The notes beneath the pieces are model-generated. The model had not been told where the DNA came from, made no database searches, and worked only from the letters and a program-made list of their open reading frames with translations. Positions 19,067 to 27,692 of a DNA stretch of 64,000 nt are shown piece after piece. Every line of letters begins with the position of its first letter. Position 1 is the stretch's first letter. The position numbers and the translations under genes are program-made. The DNA is from [Bacillus] enclensis (GTDB taxonomy: Bacteria > Bacillota > Bacilli > Bacillales > Bacillaceae_B): assembly GCF_001456935.1 (NCBI RefSeq), contig NZ_KQ758485.1, positions 1 to 64,000 on the forward strand, read 5' to 3'.

Positions 19067-19732
19067 TTATCGTTTATCTACTACTCTTGCAAAAATGTCG
19101 CCCGTATATTGGATGAGCTGCACCAGGCAGATCAGCACGACGACCGTGGTAATCATGACCGTATTATCGTAGCGGTAATAGCCGAAACGGATAGCAAGGT
19201 CACCAATACCGCCTCCGCCTACAATCCCGGCCATGGCGGAATAGGCGACCAGGCTGATGGTTGTGATCGTGACGGCCTGGATGACGGCCGGCTTCGCTTC
19301 CGGCAGCAGTACATCCTTGATAATCATCCATGGACTTGCCCCCACCGACACCGATGCTTCGATGACTCCCTTATCAATCTCGCGAAGGGCCGTCTCTACC
19401 ATTCTTGCGAAGAACGGAATCCCGGCCACAGAGAGTGATACGGAGGCCGCTGTCGGCCCGATCGTCGTTCCCGTCAATAGTTTAGTAAGCGGTAATAGTG
19501 CAACCAATAAAATGATGAATGGTATCGAACGGACCATGTTGACGACGAAGCCGACGATCTTTTTCACGAAACCGTTCTGCAGGAACAATCCTTTGTCTGT
19601 CACAAAAAGCAGGATACCGAGCGGAAGGCCGATCAGGATCGCGATGGCCAGTGAAATACCGACCATATAGATGGTTTCGAGGAATGCTTTATTCAATTCT
19701 GGTAAAATCGCAGTCAATGAATCAGGCAGCAC
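19067..19732 (-). CDS. metP: Methionine ABC transporter permease MetP (MetI)
   Basis: A 221-residue permease with five hydrophobic segments and EAA-type loop (VSVGASPWMIIKDVLLPEAKPAV). It starts with GTG inside the end of metN (11-bp overlap), with GGAGGTG 7 nt upstream. It forms the membrane channel for methionine uptake. Confidence 0.92.
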   Translation of the reverse strand: MLPDSLTAILPELNKAFLETIYMVGISLAIAILIGLPLGILLFVTDKGLFLQNGFVKKIVGFVVNMVRSIPFIILLVALLPLTKLLTGTTIGPTAASVSLSVAGIPFFARMVETALREIDKGVIEASVSVGASPWMIIKDVLLPEAKPAVIQAVTITTISLVAYSAMAGIVGGGGIGDLAIRFGYYRYDNTVMITTVVVLICLVQLIQYTGDIFARVVDKR

Positions 19733-20738
19733 GGTCGAGCACCTCCAGACTTTGTGTTTTGGCCGTTATGTAGCGGATGGCGGCCTGTATTTCGGATTCT
19801 TCACCGATCAGCTCGATGATGAAAATCCCGAGCGGCGTTTCCTGTATATATTCGATTTTTCCGTGAAGGATATTGCCTCGTACCTTGTATTTTTGAAACA
19901 CATCTGAAACCACACTTTCCTCTGCGATCGAACCCTTGAACTGAATTTTGATCAGCTTGCCGGTCCGGCTCTTCAGAAGGTGAGGCGGCAGTTCGAACTG
20001 GAGAATATTTTCGATAAACTGCTTCGTCAGCGGCTGTCTCGGGTTGGCGAACAAGTCGTACACGGGGCCTTCCTCCACGATTCTCCCGTCCAGCATGACG
20101 GCCATCCGGTCGCAGATTTCCTTTACGACTTCCATTTCGTGAGTGATAAGAACAATCGTGAGTCCTAGCTGTTTATTAATGTCTTTTAACAGTTTGAGTA
20201 TTGACTTAGTCGTGCTCGGGTCAAGTGCCGACGTCGCTTCGTCACACAAGAGGACGGATGGGTTGTTTGCAAGTGCCCTGGCGATTCCGACGCGCTGTTT
20301 CTGGCCGCCGCTCAGCTGTGCGGGATAGGCTTGAGCTTTGTCGCTGAGTCCGACCATCTCTAGCAATTCGGTCACCCTTGGTTCAATTTTTGACTTTGGC
20401 ACTCTGGCTGCTTTCAAGGCGAAAGCGAGATTTTCATACACCGTTTTCGCTTTGATGAGGTGGAAATGCTGAAAGATCATGCTGATTTTCTGACGTGCGA
20501 GGCGGAGTTCCCTTGAATTCAGCTTTGTCAGGTCCTGGCCGTCGATGATGATTTCCCCGGATGTTGGTTTTTCCAGCAAGTTCAGACACCGGATCAGAGA
20601 GCTTTTCCCCGCCCCGCTGTAGCCGACGATGCCGAAGATTTCCCCTTTTTCAATGGTGACGGAGACATTATCCACACCGAGGACCGTCTGCTTTTTGGTT
20701 TTGTATTCTTTCACTAGATTGTTGATTCTGATCATCAT
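19722..20738 (-). CDS. metN: Methionine ABC transporter ATPase MetN
   Basis: A 338-residue ATPase with Walker A GYSGAGKSS, Q-loop MIFQHFHLIKAKTV, signature LSGGQKQRVGIARA, Walker B LLCDEATSALDP and switch LITHEMEV. The C-terminal ACT-like NIL domain (about 265-335) is where methionine binds to inhibit transport in known MetN proteins. Two adjacent ATG codons (20738, 20735) share AAAAGGGG; the second has the better spacing. Confidence 0.93.
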   Translation of the reverse strand: MMIRINNLVKEYKTKKQTVLGVDNVSVTIEKGEIFGIVGYSGAGKSSLIRCLNLLEKPTSGEIIIDGQDLTKLNSRELRLARQKISMIFQHFHLIKAKTVYENLAFALKAARVPKSKIEPRVTELLEMVGLSDKAQAYPAQLSGGQKQRVGIARALANNPSVLLCDEATSALDPSTTKSILKLLKDINKQLGLTIVLITHEMEVVKEICDRMAVMLDGRIVEEGPVYDLFANPRQPLTKQFIENILQFELPPHLLKSRTGKLIKIQFKGSIAEESVVSDVFQKYKVRGNILHGKIEYIQETPLGIFIIELIGEESEIQAAIRYITAKTQSLEVLDRAA

Positions 20739-20775
20739 TCACACCCCTTTTCCTTTTCATTGATGTCTGAGCAAA

Positions 20776-20934
20776 TAAAAAAATGCTTCTTTCAATTACT
20801 GAAAGAAGCATCGCGCTTATGTCATCGACTTATCTTTCAGAATGAAATCCATCCTGCAGGAATTAGCACCGTTCCATAAATGGAGGTTGCCGGACGTCAC
20901 AGGGCCTGATCCCTCGGTCGCTCTTGATAATTTG
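20776..20934 (-). ncRNA. SAM-I riboswitch (S-box) upstream of metNPQ
   Basis: Read on the minus strand, the leader begins near TTATCAAGAG, then GACCGAGGGA, CAGGCCC, TGACG and CCGGCAACC, which are the conserved S-box elements. It ends in a terminator: GATGCTTCTTTCAG pairs with CTGAAAGAAGCAT before a T run (20777-20812). S-adenosylmethionine binding should favour termination and shut off methionine uptake. Confidence 0.95.
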
Positions 20935-21103
20935 AAAGTATTAAATTGTTTGAGTTTTTAATCTTATAGGTGATATTATATGGTTTGTTTTGGAAAGTCA
21001 ATAAGGGATTTTGGGTTAGTTTTGGTGTAAGCGATTTCTTTGTTGTATTAGCAGGAAAATCTTAGTTTTGAAAAATTAACTTTTATTACCGCTTTTGATT
21101 TCC

Positions 21104-21208
21104 GTGGAAGACTTCGCTTCCCGCGGGCGGCCGGTAAGCCTCCTCGTCGCTGCGCTCCTGCGGGGTCTTACCTGTCTCGCTTTTCCCGCAGGAGTCTTCG
21201 TCTTCCAC
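21104..21208. repeat. 105-nt long inverted repeat (Bacillus-type intergenic hairpin)
   Basis: The ends GTGGAAGAC (21104) and GTCTTCCAC (to 21208) are reverse complements. Inside, CTTCGCTTCCCGCGGG and CTCCTGCGGG/CCCGCAGGAG segments give further pairing, so the whole region can fold into one long, GC-rich hairpin in an AT-rich gap. I recall similar sequences in intergenic regions of other Bacillus genomes, as non-coding, possibly MITE-like repeats. No ORF is supported here. Confidence 0.7.
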
Positions 21209-21287
21209 TCCAATCAACGCTAGAATGAACCAAATACCACTGTATAGTCACTCATTCCCCCTCCCCCCTTGATTAACGATTATATTT

Positions 21288-21307
21288 TTAAACAAACGTT
21301 TGATTAA
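21288..21307. promoter_or_regulatory. 20-bp palindrome, TetR-operator-like, copy 1
   Basis: TTAAACAAACGTTTGATTAA is palindromic with one mismatched pair. A near-identical copy lies 56 nt downstream (21344) and a relative at 41031. The form fits a TetR/AcrR-type operator. The regulator is not identifiable in this window. Confidence 0.5.
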
Positions 21308-21343
21308 CATCTCAAACCCTTGATGGTACAGGCTTTTGAAGGT

Positions 21344-21363
21344 TTAAACAAACGTTTAATTAA
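21344..21363. promoter_or_regulatory. 20-bp palindrome, TetR-operator-like, copy 2
   Basis: TTAAACAAACGTTTAATTAA, about 185 bp upstream of the lipoprotein gene. Paired operators suggest control of that gene, but no promoter hexamers are clear between them. Confidence 0.5.
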
Positions 21364-21547
21364 AATGTAGATAACCTTGTGCGCAACTGAATACAAAGAC
21401 CTAATCACGCATGATTATAAAGTTTCATTTTGTAGTAAAATAGATGTTTTAATCTAGCAGAATAAGGGAATATATGTTAAATTAGTTGAGGCTTTTTGCT
21501 TGTTTACTAGTAAACTATTAACTATGGGGGCTGAAGGATTGATGAAA

Positions 21548-22234
21548 ATGATACGACTGAATGCAATGTTGATTGCAGTACTTATGCTTTTGCTTGCAGG
21601 CTGCGGAACTTCGGAGAAATCTTCCGGGGATGCCAATGCTGAAAACAAAGATAACGAAAAGGTTTCAATGGAAAATACCGACGGGGATGAAAGCGCTGAA
21701 GATGCAGGCGAAGATGAAAGTGAAGGCGAAGTGTTTGAAGCATCCACTGAAAAAGAGGAAGATCAAGATGCCCAGCCTTCTGAAAACATCCTGGATGAGA
21801 AGAAGGTATTTAAATACGATGACAATTCTGTCATTATCACGCTGGATAAAGCTGAATTCACGACCGAATTTGAATCTTCCAATGCAGACCCTGAAGACTC
21901 GATGTCTAACAGGAAAATCATCAGTGATTCTGAAATCTTCTTACATATGACGGGAACCATTTCGAATGACACAACTGATTCAGTCAGCTTTGATGGACCG
22001 TTGTCCCCGATAAACTTTTATTTGACTTATGACGGCAAGCACGAATTTGACATGTACGGTGCTGCCGAAATGGATGAAGGCAATACATTTAAAACACTGT
22101 CCAACGTCGACGCTTTAACGGAAAGCAAGGTCCATTTTTACGCCCAGGTGCCAAAACCAGTATCCCAAACGGATAAACCTTTAGTACTCCAAGTGAAGAT
22201 GGATGAGGAAACATTTGAGGTGCCGCTGCGTTAG
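21548..22234 (+). CDS. Lipoprotein with acidic linker, function unknown
   Basis: About 228 residues. The signal peptide has a lipobox (LLLAGCG), then a strongly acidic, low-complexity linker of about 65 residues rich in E, D, A and S. A beta-rich C-terminal domain follows (about 85-225, VFKYDDNSVIITLDKAEF; IFLHMTGTISNDTTDSV) that resembles DUF4352/immunoglobulin-like lipoprotein domains. ATG 21548 is preferred (AAGGA 9 nt upstream); ATG 21542 is possible. It ends at its own terminator and is downstream of paired palindromes. Confidence 0.65.
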   Translation: MIRLNAMLIAVLMLLLAGCGTSEKSSGDANAENKDNEKVSMENTDGDESAEDAGEDESEGEVFEASTEKEEDQDAQPSENILDEKKVFKYDDNSVIITLDKAEFTTEFESSNADPEDSMSNRKIISDSEIFLHMTGTISNDTTDSVSFDGPLSPINFYLTYDGKHEFDMYGAAEMDEGNTFKTLSNVDALTESKVHFYAQVPKPVSQTDKPLVLQVKMDEETFEVPLR

Positions 22235-22252
22235 GCTCCTATCCATGAAGAA

Positions 22253-22287
22253 ACTCACCTGAAGAACAAATCAGGTGAGTTTTTTTA
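22253..22287 (+). terminator. Terminator after the lipoprotein gene
   Basis: ACTCACCTGA (22253-22262) pairs with TCAGGTGAGT (22271-22280), followed by seven T. Confidence 0.9.
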
Positions 22288-22506
22288 TTATAAGACTTCA
22301 TAGTCTGTTACATTACGTTCTACCACGCGTGCGCCATCTACGCTTACCAGTGCGCCACCTGAGCTTCCGAATACGCCGGTTGCGATAAGGTTGTCCATTG
22401 CTGCTTTCACCTGGACGGTATCGATCGGGTCGATTGGATCGTTGACGCTGATTTTCGCTATTTTGCCGGTTTCTGTCTTGAATTCAAGTTCAAGTACTTT
22501 TGCCAT
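22288..22506 (-). CDS. DUF2922 family small protein
   Basis: A 72-residue protein (MAKVLELEFKTETGK) matching the DUF2922 pattern found widely in Bacillus, usually next to a DUF1659 gene as here. The ribosome site is AAGGAGGGG. No function is known. Both genes lie on the minus strand 38 bp apart, so they are probably cotranscribed. Confidence 0.75.
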   Translation of the reverse strand: MAKVLELEFKTETGKIAKISVNDPIDPIDTVQVKAAMDNLIATGVFGSSGGALVSVDGARVVERNVTDYEVL

Positions 22507-22544
22507 GTTAAAATCCCCTCCTTTCTATAAAAATTCCACCCCCA

Positions 22545-22763
22545 TTATGCGTTGATATCGAAGTTTTGGATCTTTTCTACGTTGAATAAGTTTTTCTCGG
22601 AGAGTCCTGCAAGTGATTGAGCCGCGCTGTGCATCTCATCTGCAGTGGCCGAGCCTTTGATGTAGCTGTATGATTTGTACTTGTACTTCGGGTTGCCTTT
22701 CTCATCCATCCCGTCGTTATATGCAAATCTCAGCTTCGTTCCTTTCAAATCCGCTGTTGCCAT
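22545..22763 (-). CDS. DUF1659 family small protein
   Basis: A 72-residue protein (MATADLKGTKLRFAYNDG; YKYKSYSYIKGSATADEM), matching DUF1659. It has a strong AAAGGAGGTG ribosome site just upstream, implying high expression. Function is unknown. It is first of the pair with the DUF2922 gene. Confidence 0.75.
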   Translation of the reverse strand: MATADLKGTKLRFAYNDGMDEKGNPKYKYKSYSYIKGSATADEMHSAAQSLAGLSEKNLFNVEKIQNFDINA

Positions 22764-22924
22764 TGTGCCTCACCTCCTTTCACCTTTTATATAGGGATTG
22801 GGGGAGGAAATGGACACCTAAGAAAAAATATTCTTTAAAGAAATACTAAAAGGAGGATCTAACTTAAGGTGATGCTGGGCCGTTTTCCACTAATCAACCT
22901 TGGGACTCCAACTTCCTGACAAAT

Positions 22925-22975
22925 AAAAAAACCTCTTAGAACCGCATATAAAAATACGGTTCTAAGAGGTTTTTA
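22925..22975. terminator. Strong terminator between small-protein genes
   Basis: AACCTCTTAGAACCG and CGGTTCTAAGAGGTT form a 15-bp stem with A/T runs on both sides. It serves the minus-strand 51-residue gene at 22989. Confidence 0.85.
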
Positions 22976-22988
22976 TCAAGCCATTCCG

Positions 22989-23144
22989 CTATTCACGATC
23001 ACTCTTCACTTCTTCCGGATACCCGGCCTTCGTCGCCCGCTTGAACTCTTTCGCCCAAAGTACTTCCTGCGTATCCGTCAGTCCATTGTTCTTCTCTGTA
23101 TTAATCCCTTTGTAGGGAAGCTTCTTCGCATGTCGTTCTGCCAT
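22989..23144 (-). CDS. 51-residue protein, YfhE-like motif
   Basis: ATG at 23144 is preceded by GGAGAG at 7 nt spacing. The translation starts MAERHAKKLPYKG and contains NNGLTDTQEVLWAKEFKRA, which resembles the TQEVxxxxEFKxAD motif of Bacillus YfhE-like small proteins. The protein is basic and soluble, and it ends before a strong terminator. The family assignment is tentative. Confidence 0.6.
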   Translation of the reverse strand: MAERHAKKLPYKGINTEKNNGLTDTQEVLWAKEFKRATKAGYPEEVKSDRE

Positions 23145-23219
23145 GCTGAATCTCTCCTTTCAAAGATATTAATGTCTCTCTACAAATCCTTTACCCGGCA
23201 GAAACTCACCTAAACATAG

Positions 23220-23263
23220 GAAGAGGGACGGGCCATTAACTTGCTAAAGGCCCCTCCCTCTTC
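23220..23263 (-). terminator. Terminator of the glutamate dehydrogenase gene (GGGACGG family)
   Basis: GAAGAGGGACGGGCC pairs, with one mismatch, with GGCCCCTCCCTCTTC. Confidence 0.75.
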
Positions 23264-23271
23264 ACGTTAAT

Positions 23272-24651
23272 TCAGTAAAGCTTCCCTTGTCTGTATAAAA
23301 TCGTCGACAATTTCGTAACTGAGTGGATATAGCAGTTCTGGCGCAGCGGGAACGGATCCCCGAAGAACTGCGGCAGAACCGTATCGAGCGTTGTCTGCAT
23401 TTTTTCAAATAACAGTTTGAATACCTCGTCTTCCGAGTAGAACTGGGTTTCCCTGCCCTGCAGCCATTCGAAATAGGAAACGATGACACCGCCGGCATTG
23501 GCGAGAATATCCGGTACGATGATGATTCCTTTATCACTGAGGAACTCATCCGCTTCCGTTGTGACCGGGGCATTCGCTCCTTCTACGATGATGCCTGCCT
23601 TCACTTTTTCGACATTATCCTTATGGATCTGGTCCTCCAATGCAGCAAGGATCAAGACATCCACATCAAGGTACAGAACGTCCTCCCTGTCGGAAATATC
23701 TGCTTTCACATCAATCTCCTTCAGCTGATCATCAGTTACCGGGAGATCTCCTTTATTCCTCATCGTGAATTCGACCAGTGCCGGTATGTCCAGCCCGTCT
23801 GCATTATAAAGCGTGACGTTTCGGTCACTCACAGCCACCACTTTGTTCTGAAGATGAGTGGATTGGTAGGCCTCGAGAGCCGCGACCGATCCGACGTTCC
23901 CAAACCCCTGGACCGAGATGGTCAGCGGCTTGTTTTCATAGTTCAAAGCGGTTTTGGCAAACACATTATCCGTTTTCGTCAGCAGATTCTTCTGATTTTT
24001 AATAAAGTCATGCATCATATAGCGGAGCGTAAAATAAACGCCCTTTCCTGTGGCTTCGCGGCGGCCCAGTGATCCTCCGTTGATCACGCTTTTCCCGGTA
24101 AAGCTTCCCCTGTAGGGATAGCCCGGGTGAATGCTCTTGTACTCTGCCATCATCCAGTCCATCTCCCGCTCGCCTGAGCCCATATCCGGTGCCGGGATAT
24201 CCTTATCCGGACCGATGACGTCACTGAAATACTGAACATATTTTTTTGCAATGAGATTAAGTTCTTTATCGGTGTATTCGCGCGGATTGATGATAATTCC
24301 GCCTTTCCCGCCGCCGAATGGGACATCGTGAAGAGAATTCTTAAGAGTCATAAGCGAAGCAAGGTTCACAACTTCATCTTCATTGACCATCTCGTGAAAA
24401 CGAATCCCGCCCTTATAGGGTCCGAGGGCGTTATTATGCTGAACCCGGAAAGCTGGAATCCTGTCGACCCGCCCATTTTCAAGCGGGACCCGCAGGAACG
24501 ACTTATGTATATGATTCGGAGTCGACAGAATGGCTGTCAGAGATGTAAAAGACTGTTTCCTAGCTTCCCCCTGCAATTCCGGCAGAAAATGTTCGTCTTC
24601 CAATAAAGCATCCAATGATTTTTGAACGATGTCACGCGTTTGACTAATCAT
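23272..24651 (-). CDS. Glu/Leu/Phe/Val dehydrogenase, probably glutamate dehydrogenase
   Basis: A 459-residue NAD(P)-dependent amino-acid dehydrogenase that interconverts glutamate and 2-oxoglutarate plus ammonia. Visible motifs are GPYKGGIRFH, PFGGGKGGIIINP (substrate-binding Lys), IPAPDMGSGEREMDWM (catalytic Asp), GSLGRREATGKGV and the Rossmann turn QGFGNVGS. Start 24651 has AGGAGGGG 4 nt upstream. The C-terminus (DPFPLRQNCYIHSVTKLSTILYRQGKLY) differs from the AEASRFRGW ending of RocG/GudB, so it belongs to another branch. Substrate preference within the superfamily is inferred, not proven. Confidence 0.75.
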   Translation of the reverse strand: MISQTRDIVQKSLDALLEDEHFLPELQGEARKQSFTSLTAILSTPNHIHKSFLRVPLENGRVDRIPAFRVQHNNALGPYKGGIRFHEMVNEDEVVNLASLMTLKNSLHDVPFGGGKGGIIINPREYTDKELNLIAKKYVQYFSDVIGPDKDIPAPDMGSGEREMDWMMAEYKSIHPGYPYRGSFTGKSVINGGSLGRREATGKGVYFTLRYMMHDFIKNQKNLLTKTDNVFAKTALNYENKPLTISVQGFGNVGSVAALEAYQSTHLQNKVVAVSDRNVTLYNADGLDIPALVEFTMRNKGDLPVTDDQLKEIDVKADISDREDVLYLDVDVLILAALEDQIHKDNVEKVKAGIIVEGANAPVTTEADEFLSDKGIIIVPDILANAGGVIVSYFEWLQGRETQFYSEDEVFKLLFEKMQTTLDTVLPQFFGDPFPLRQNCYIHSVTKLSTILYRQGKLY

Positions 24652-24792
24652 GTTTCCCCTCCTGTGAAAATAGTAGTATTTGGTATTAATTATAAAGTTC
24701 CCCATTAAATTATGCTTAAAACGGTAAATTCATTATTATTACAGAAGCACTCACTTTGTATTTTATCTTTTTTCAGTGAAAAAATTGCAACC

Positions 24793-24820
24793 TTGACAAT
24801 CCCTACTAATATACTATAAT
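24793..24820 (+). promoter_or_regulatory. SigA promoter of the nitrate/sulfonate-type ABC operon
   Basis: TTGACA (24793-24798), 16-nt spacer, TATAAT (24815-24820): a near-consensus promoter 55 bp upstream of the ATPase start. Confidence 0.8.
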
Positions 24821-24874
24821 TAAATTCATTAAATTCCGATTAGATTAATATGAATTATAGGGAAAGGTGATTAT

Positions 24875-25663
24875 TTGTTCATTCAAATCGAACATCTGAA
24901 CAAACAATATAATGATAAAACCGGGACACCGGTCGATGTGTTGAAAGACATCAACCTCGAGATTGACAAGGGGGAATTCGTATCGATACTTGGTCCGTCA
25001 GGGTGCGGGAAGTCTACGCTGCTTTCAATCGTGGCCGGACTCACCAAGTCCACGACCGGAGAGATAACGGTCGGAGGAAATCCGATCAAGAAACCCGGAA
25101 AAGACCGCGGCATGGTGTTCCAGCAGGCTGCACTCTTTCCTTGGCTCAACGTCAGGGACAACGTCACGTTTCCATTGAAGAAGGAAATGTCAAAGACGGA
25201 TGCCAGGCAGCAGGCTGCCAAGTATCTACATATGGTGCAGCTTGGAAACTACCAGGACCATTATCCCCACGAACTTTCCGGCGGTATGCAGCAGCGGGTG
25301 GCGATTGCCCGGGCTCTGGCAATGGATCCGGAAGTCCTCTTGATGGATGAACCATTCGGTGCACTCGACGAACAGACCCGTTCCCGCCTTCACGGTCAGC
25401 TTGAAACCATCTGGATGGAAACGAAGAAAACCGTCCTCTTCGTCACCCACAGCATCTCGGAATCCATCAAACTATCAGACCGGATCATCGTGATGGGCAC
25501 CCGCCCCGGAACGATCCTGGCAGACATCAAAGTGGAGATCCCCCGCCCAAGGGACGCTCATAAAGAGCAAATGGTACAACTCGAGGAGCACATCATGAGC
25601 TACCTGAAGAAGGAAATCGACAAAGTCATAAGTGAGGAATTGGCCCATGAACACAGCTCTTAA
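24875..25663 (+). CDS. ABC transporter ATPase (SsuB/TauB/NrtD class)
   Basis: A 262-residue ATPase. It has Walker [11 protein letters not shown]-loop [17 protein letters not shown], signature [14 protein letters not shown], Walker [13 protein letters not shown] and switch FVTHSISES. The Q-loop and MQQR signature are typical of sulfonate/taurine/nitrate/riboflavin-precursor importers. A TTG start with AAAGGTG 5 nt upstream is used. It overlaps the permease gene by 17 bp. Confidence 0.85.
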   Translation: MFIQIEHLNKQYNDKTGTPVDVLKDINLEIDKGEFVSILGPSGCGKSTLLSIVAGLTKSTTGEITVGGNPIKKPGKDRGMVFQQAALFPWLNVRDNVTFPLKKEMSKTDARQQAAKYLHMVQLGNYQDHYPHELSGGMQQRVAIARALAMDPEVLLMDEPFGALDEQTRSRLHGQLETIWMETKKTVLFVTHSISESIKLSDRIIVMGTRPGTILADIKVEIPRPRDAHKEQMVQLEEHIMSYLKKEIDKVISEELAHEHSS

Positions 25664-26402
25664 ACGAATCATCTTCTTTGCAGTCATCATCGCCTTCTGG
25701 GAAGGCGGTTCCCGGTTCGGACTTTGGACGGAGGTTGTGCTCCCTTCCCCTACTTCAGTCTTTGAATCGCTGATCGCCGGGATTTCCGATCAGACACTTA
25801 TCATTGATTTGATTGCAAGTTTCAAACGCCTGTTAATTGGATTGGGGATTTCCCTTCTGATCGGAACCTCGATCGGCGTGCTTTTGGCAAAATCAAAAAC
25901 GGCCGATGATACGCTTGGATCTGTACTGCTGGCATTGCAGAGTGTACCAAGTATCGTCTGGCTGCCGCTCGCCATCATGTGGTTCGGCTTGAATGAAAAA
26001 TCGGTCATCTTCGTCGTCATTTTAGGCGGAACCTTCGTCATGGCGCTGAATATCCGGATGGGGATCAAGAATGTATCACCGCTGTTTATCAGGGCGGCAC
26101 AGACGATGGGATCACGCGGATTGGATCTGTTCATCCGGGTCATCTTCCCCGCTTCGATTCCATATGTAGTGACAGGTTCCCGCCTTGCCTGGGCATTCGC
26201 GTGGAGAGCATTGATGGCAGGCGAACTGCTGAGTACAGGACCCGGACTCGGGTACACGCTCCGCTACGCATCGGATTTCGGCGACATGAGTCTCGTGATT
26301 GCGGTGATGATCATCATCGGTGTCGTCGGGGCGATTGTGGATCAGCTGATCTTCCAGCGGATCGAGAAGTCGGTTATGAAGCGCTGGGGGCTGGAGTCTT
26401 AG
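25647..26402 (+). CDS. ABC transporter permease (SsuC/TauC class)
   Basis: A 251-residue permease with six hydrophobic segments and coupling loop RAAQTMGSRGLDLFIRVIFPASIPYVV. Start ATG 25647 (MNTALKR) has GAGGA 8 nt upstream and overlaps the ATPase gene. It works with the ATPase before it and the lipoprotein after it. Confidence 0.85.
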   Translation: MNTALKRIIFFAVIIAFWEGGSRFGLWTEVVLPSPTSVFESLIAGISDQTLIIDLIASFKRLLIGLGISLLIGTSIGVLLAKSKTADDTLGSVLLALQSVPSIVWLPLAIMWFGLNEKSVIFVVILGGTFVMALNIRMGIKNVSPLFIRAAQTMGSRGLDLFIRVIFPASIPYVVTGSRLAWAFAWRALMAGELLSTGPGLGYTLRYASDFGDMSLVIAVMIIIGVVGAIVDQLIFQRIEKSVMKRWGLES

Positions 26403-26444
26403 GCGGCTGCTTGGCTCTTTCGGCCGCTTTGCCTGGATTTTCGG

Positions 26445-26538
26445 TTTTGATAATATAATTGGATTTTTGATAAAAAATGGTTGGTTTTTGATAATATATT
26501 CCGTTTTTTGATAATAAAAGTGTTGTTTTTGATAATAA
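26445..26538. repeat. Periodic array TTTTGATAATA x5, period 20-21 nt
   Basis: TTTTGATAA begins at 26445, 26465, 26486, 26506 and 26527 (steps 20, 21, 20, 21). Four units continue as TTTTGATAATA and one as TTTTGATAAAA. Spacers are GC-containing and unlike each other. The array sits in the 221-bp gap between the permease and binding-protein genes of one ABC operon. It is not open to translation and shows no hairpin. Confidence 0.88.
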
Positions 26539-26623
26539 ACGCTCTCTCATTACACTTTAACGTAATGAAAACCCTGACCAAAAGTCAGTTACTCACCCAT
26601 AAAACCCATTAGGAGGCTACAAA

Positions 26624-27625
26624 ATGAAAAGAATATTTCTTTTTACAGCGATTTTCTTCCTTTTCACCGGTGTTTTAGCCGGATGCGGAACATCAGGCAA
26701 AACGTCCGGATCTTCTTCGGACAAAGAAAAGATCGTTATCGGCTACTTTCCGAACATCAACCACGTCCCTGCCATGGTGGCAAAAGATAACGGCTACTTC
26801 GAAGAACAGCTTGGGGACGGTACGAAGGTTGAATATAAGACATTCCCTGACGGTTCATCCTTCATGACCGCCCTTAAAACTGGCGACATCGACGCCGGAC
26901 TTGTCGGACCGGGACCTGCCATGAACAACTACATGACAGGCGCGGACGTGAAGATCATCGCCGGTGCCTCCACAGGCGGAACCGTCGTACTTGCCAGTGA
27001 ACAGAGCGGCGTCAAATCAGTTAATGATTTTACAGGAAAATCATTTATCACCCCGGCAGTAGGCTGTACGCATGACGTCCAAGTCGAAACTTTCCTTAAG
27101 GAACACGGCATCGAGTCCCAGCGTATCGGCGGAACGATGAAACACGTAACAGGAAACCCTGCTCAATACGCTGCGATGTTGAAGTCAGGTAAAGTCGATA
27201 TCGCCGTCGCTCCAGAACCATGGGCAGCGGTCATTCAGCAGGAAACCGGCGCGAAAGTCCTCATCGACCATGATGAAGTATCTTTCGGTAAAACCCTTCC
27301 TGCATCTGTCCTTGTAGCTTCCGGAAAATCAGTGAAAGAGAACCCGGACCGCATCCAAAGCATCGTGGACGCCCACAAACAAGCAACAGAATTCATCGCT
27401 GAAAACCCTGAAGAAGCAAAAGAAATCACCATCAAAGATATAAAGGAAACGACAAAACAGGAACTGAGCAAAGAAGTCGTCGACCAGGCTTGGGAACGAA
27501 TCGGATTCACATACAAAGTGGACTCTGACGCGGTGCAGGCATTCGCCGACTCATCATACGAACTGAAATTCCTAAAAGAAAAACCAAAATTCACAGACCT
27601 GATCGACACACAATTCATCGACTAA
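26624..27625 (+). CDS. ABC substrate-binding lipoprotein (NMT1/SsuA-like)
   Basis: A 333-residue lipoprotein (lipobox VLAGCG). The ligand-binding fold begins IVIGYFPNINHVPAMVAKDNGYFEEQ and includes GLVGPGPAMNNY, TPAVGCTHDVQVETFL and VAPEPWAA, as in nitrate/sulfonate/taurine-type binding proteins. No riboswitch or metabolic neighbour fixes the ligand, so aliphatic sulfonates, nitrate or a pyrimidine precursor all remain possible. Its distance from the permease (221 bp, filled by the array) is unusual for such an operon. Confidence 0.82.
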   Translation: MKRIFLFTAIFFLFTGVLAGCGTSGKTSGSSSDKEKIVIGYFPNINHVPAMVAKDNGYFEEQLGDGTKVEYKTFPDGSSFMTALKTGDIDAGLVGPGPAMNNYMTGADVKIIAGASTGGTVVLASEQSGVKSVNDFTGKSFITPAVGCTHDVQVETFLKEHGIESQRIGGTMKHVTGNPAQYAAMLKSGKVDIAVAPEPWAAVIQQETGAKVLIDHDEVSFGKTLPASVLVASGKSVKENPDRIQSIVDAHKQATEFIAENPEEAKEITIKDIKETTKQELSKEVVDQAWERIGFTYKVDSDAVQAFADSSYELKFLKEKPKFTDLIDTQFID

Positions 27626-27629
27626 TTTG

Positions 27630-27674
27630 AAGGCCCGTCCCTCGTCGCTTTAACGCGGTGAAGGGGCGGACCTT
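27630..27674 (+). terminator. Terminator after the binding-protein gene (GGGACGG family)
   Basis: AAGGCCCGTCCC is paired, with small mismatches, by GGGGCGGACCTT. The loop includes CTCGTCGCTTTAA, shared nearly exactly with the terminator at 58238. Confidence 0.65.
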
Positions 27675-27692
27675 TGTTGTAAGGGGGAGATT

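Noticed and set aside
23272..23360. Frameshift at the 3' end of the dehydrogenase gene
   Set aside because: The unusual C-terminus reads as a sensible helix, and the gene ends next to a terminator at the right distance; no alternative frame gives the RocG ending.
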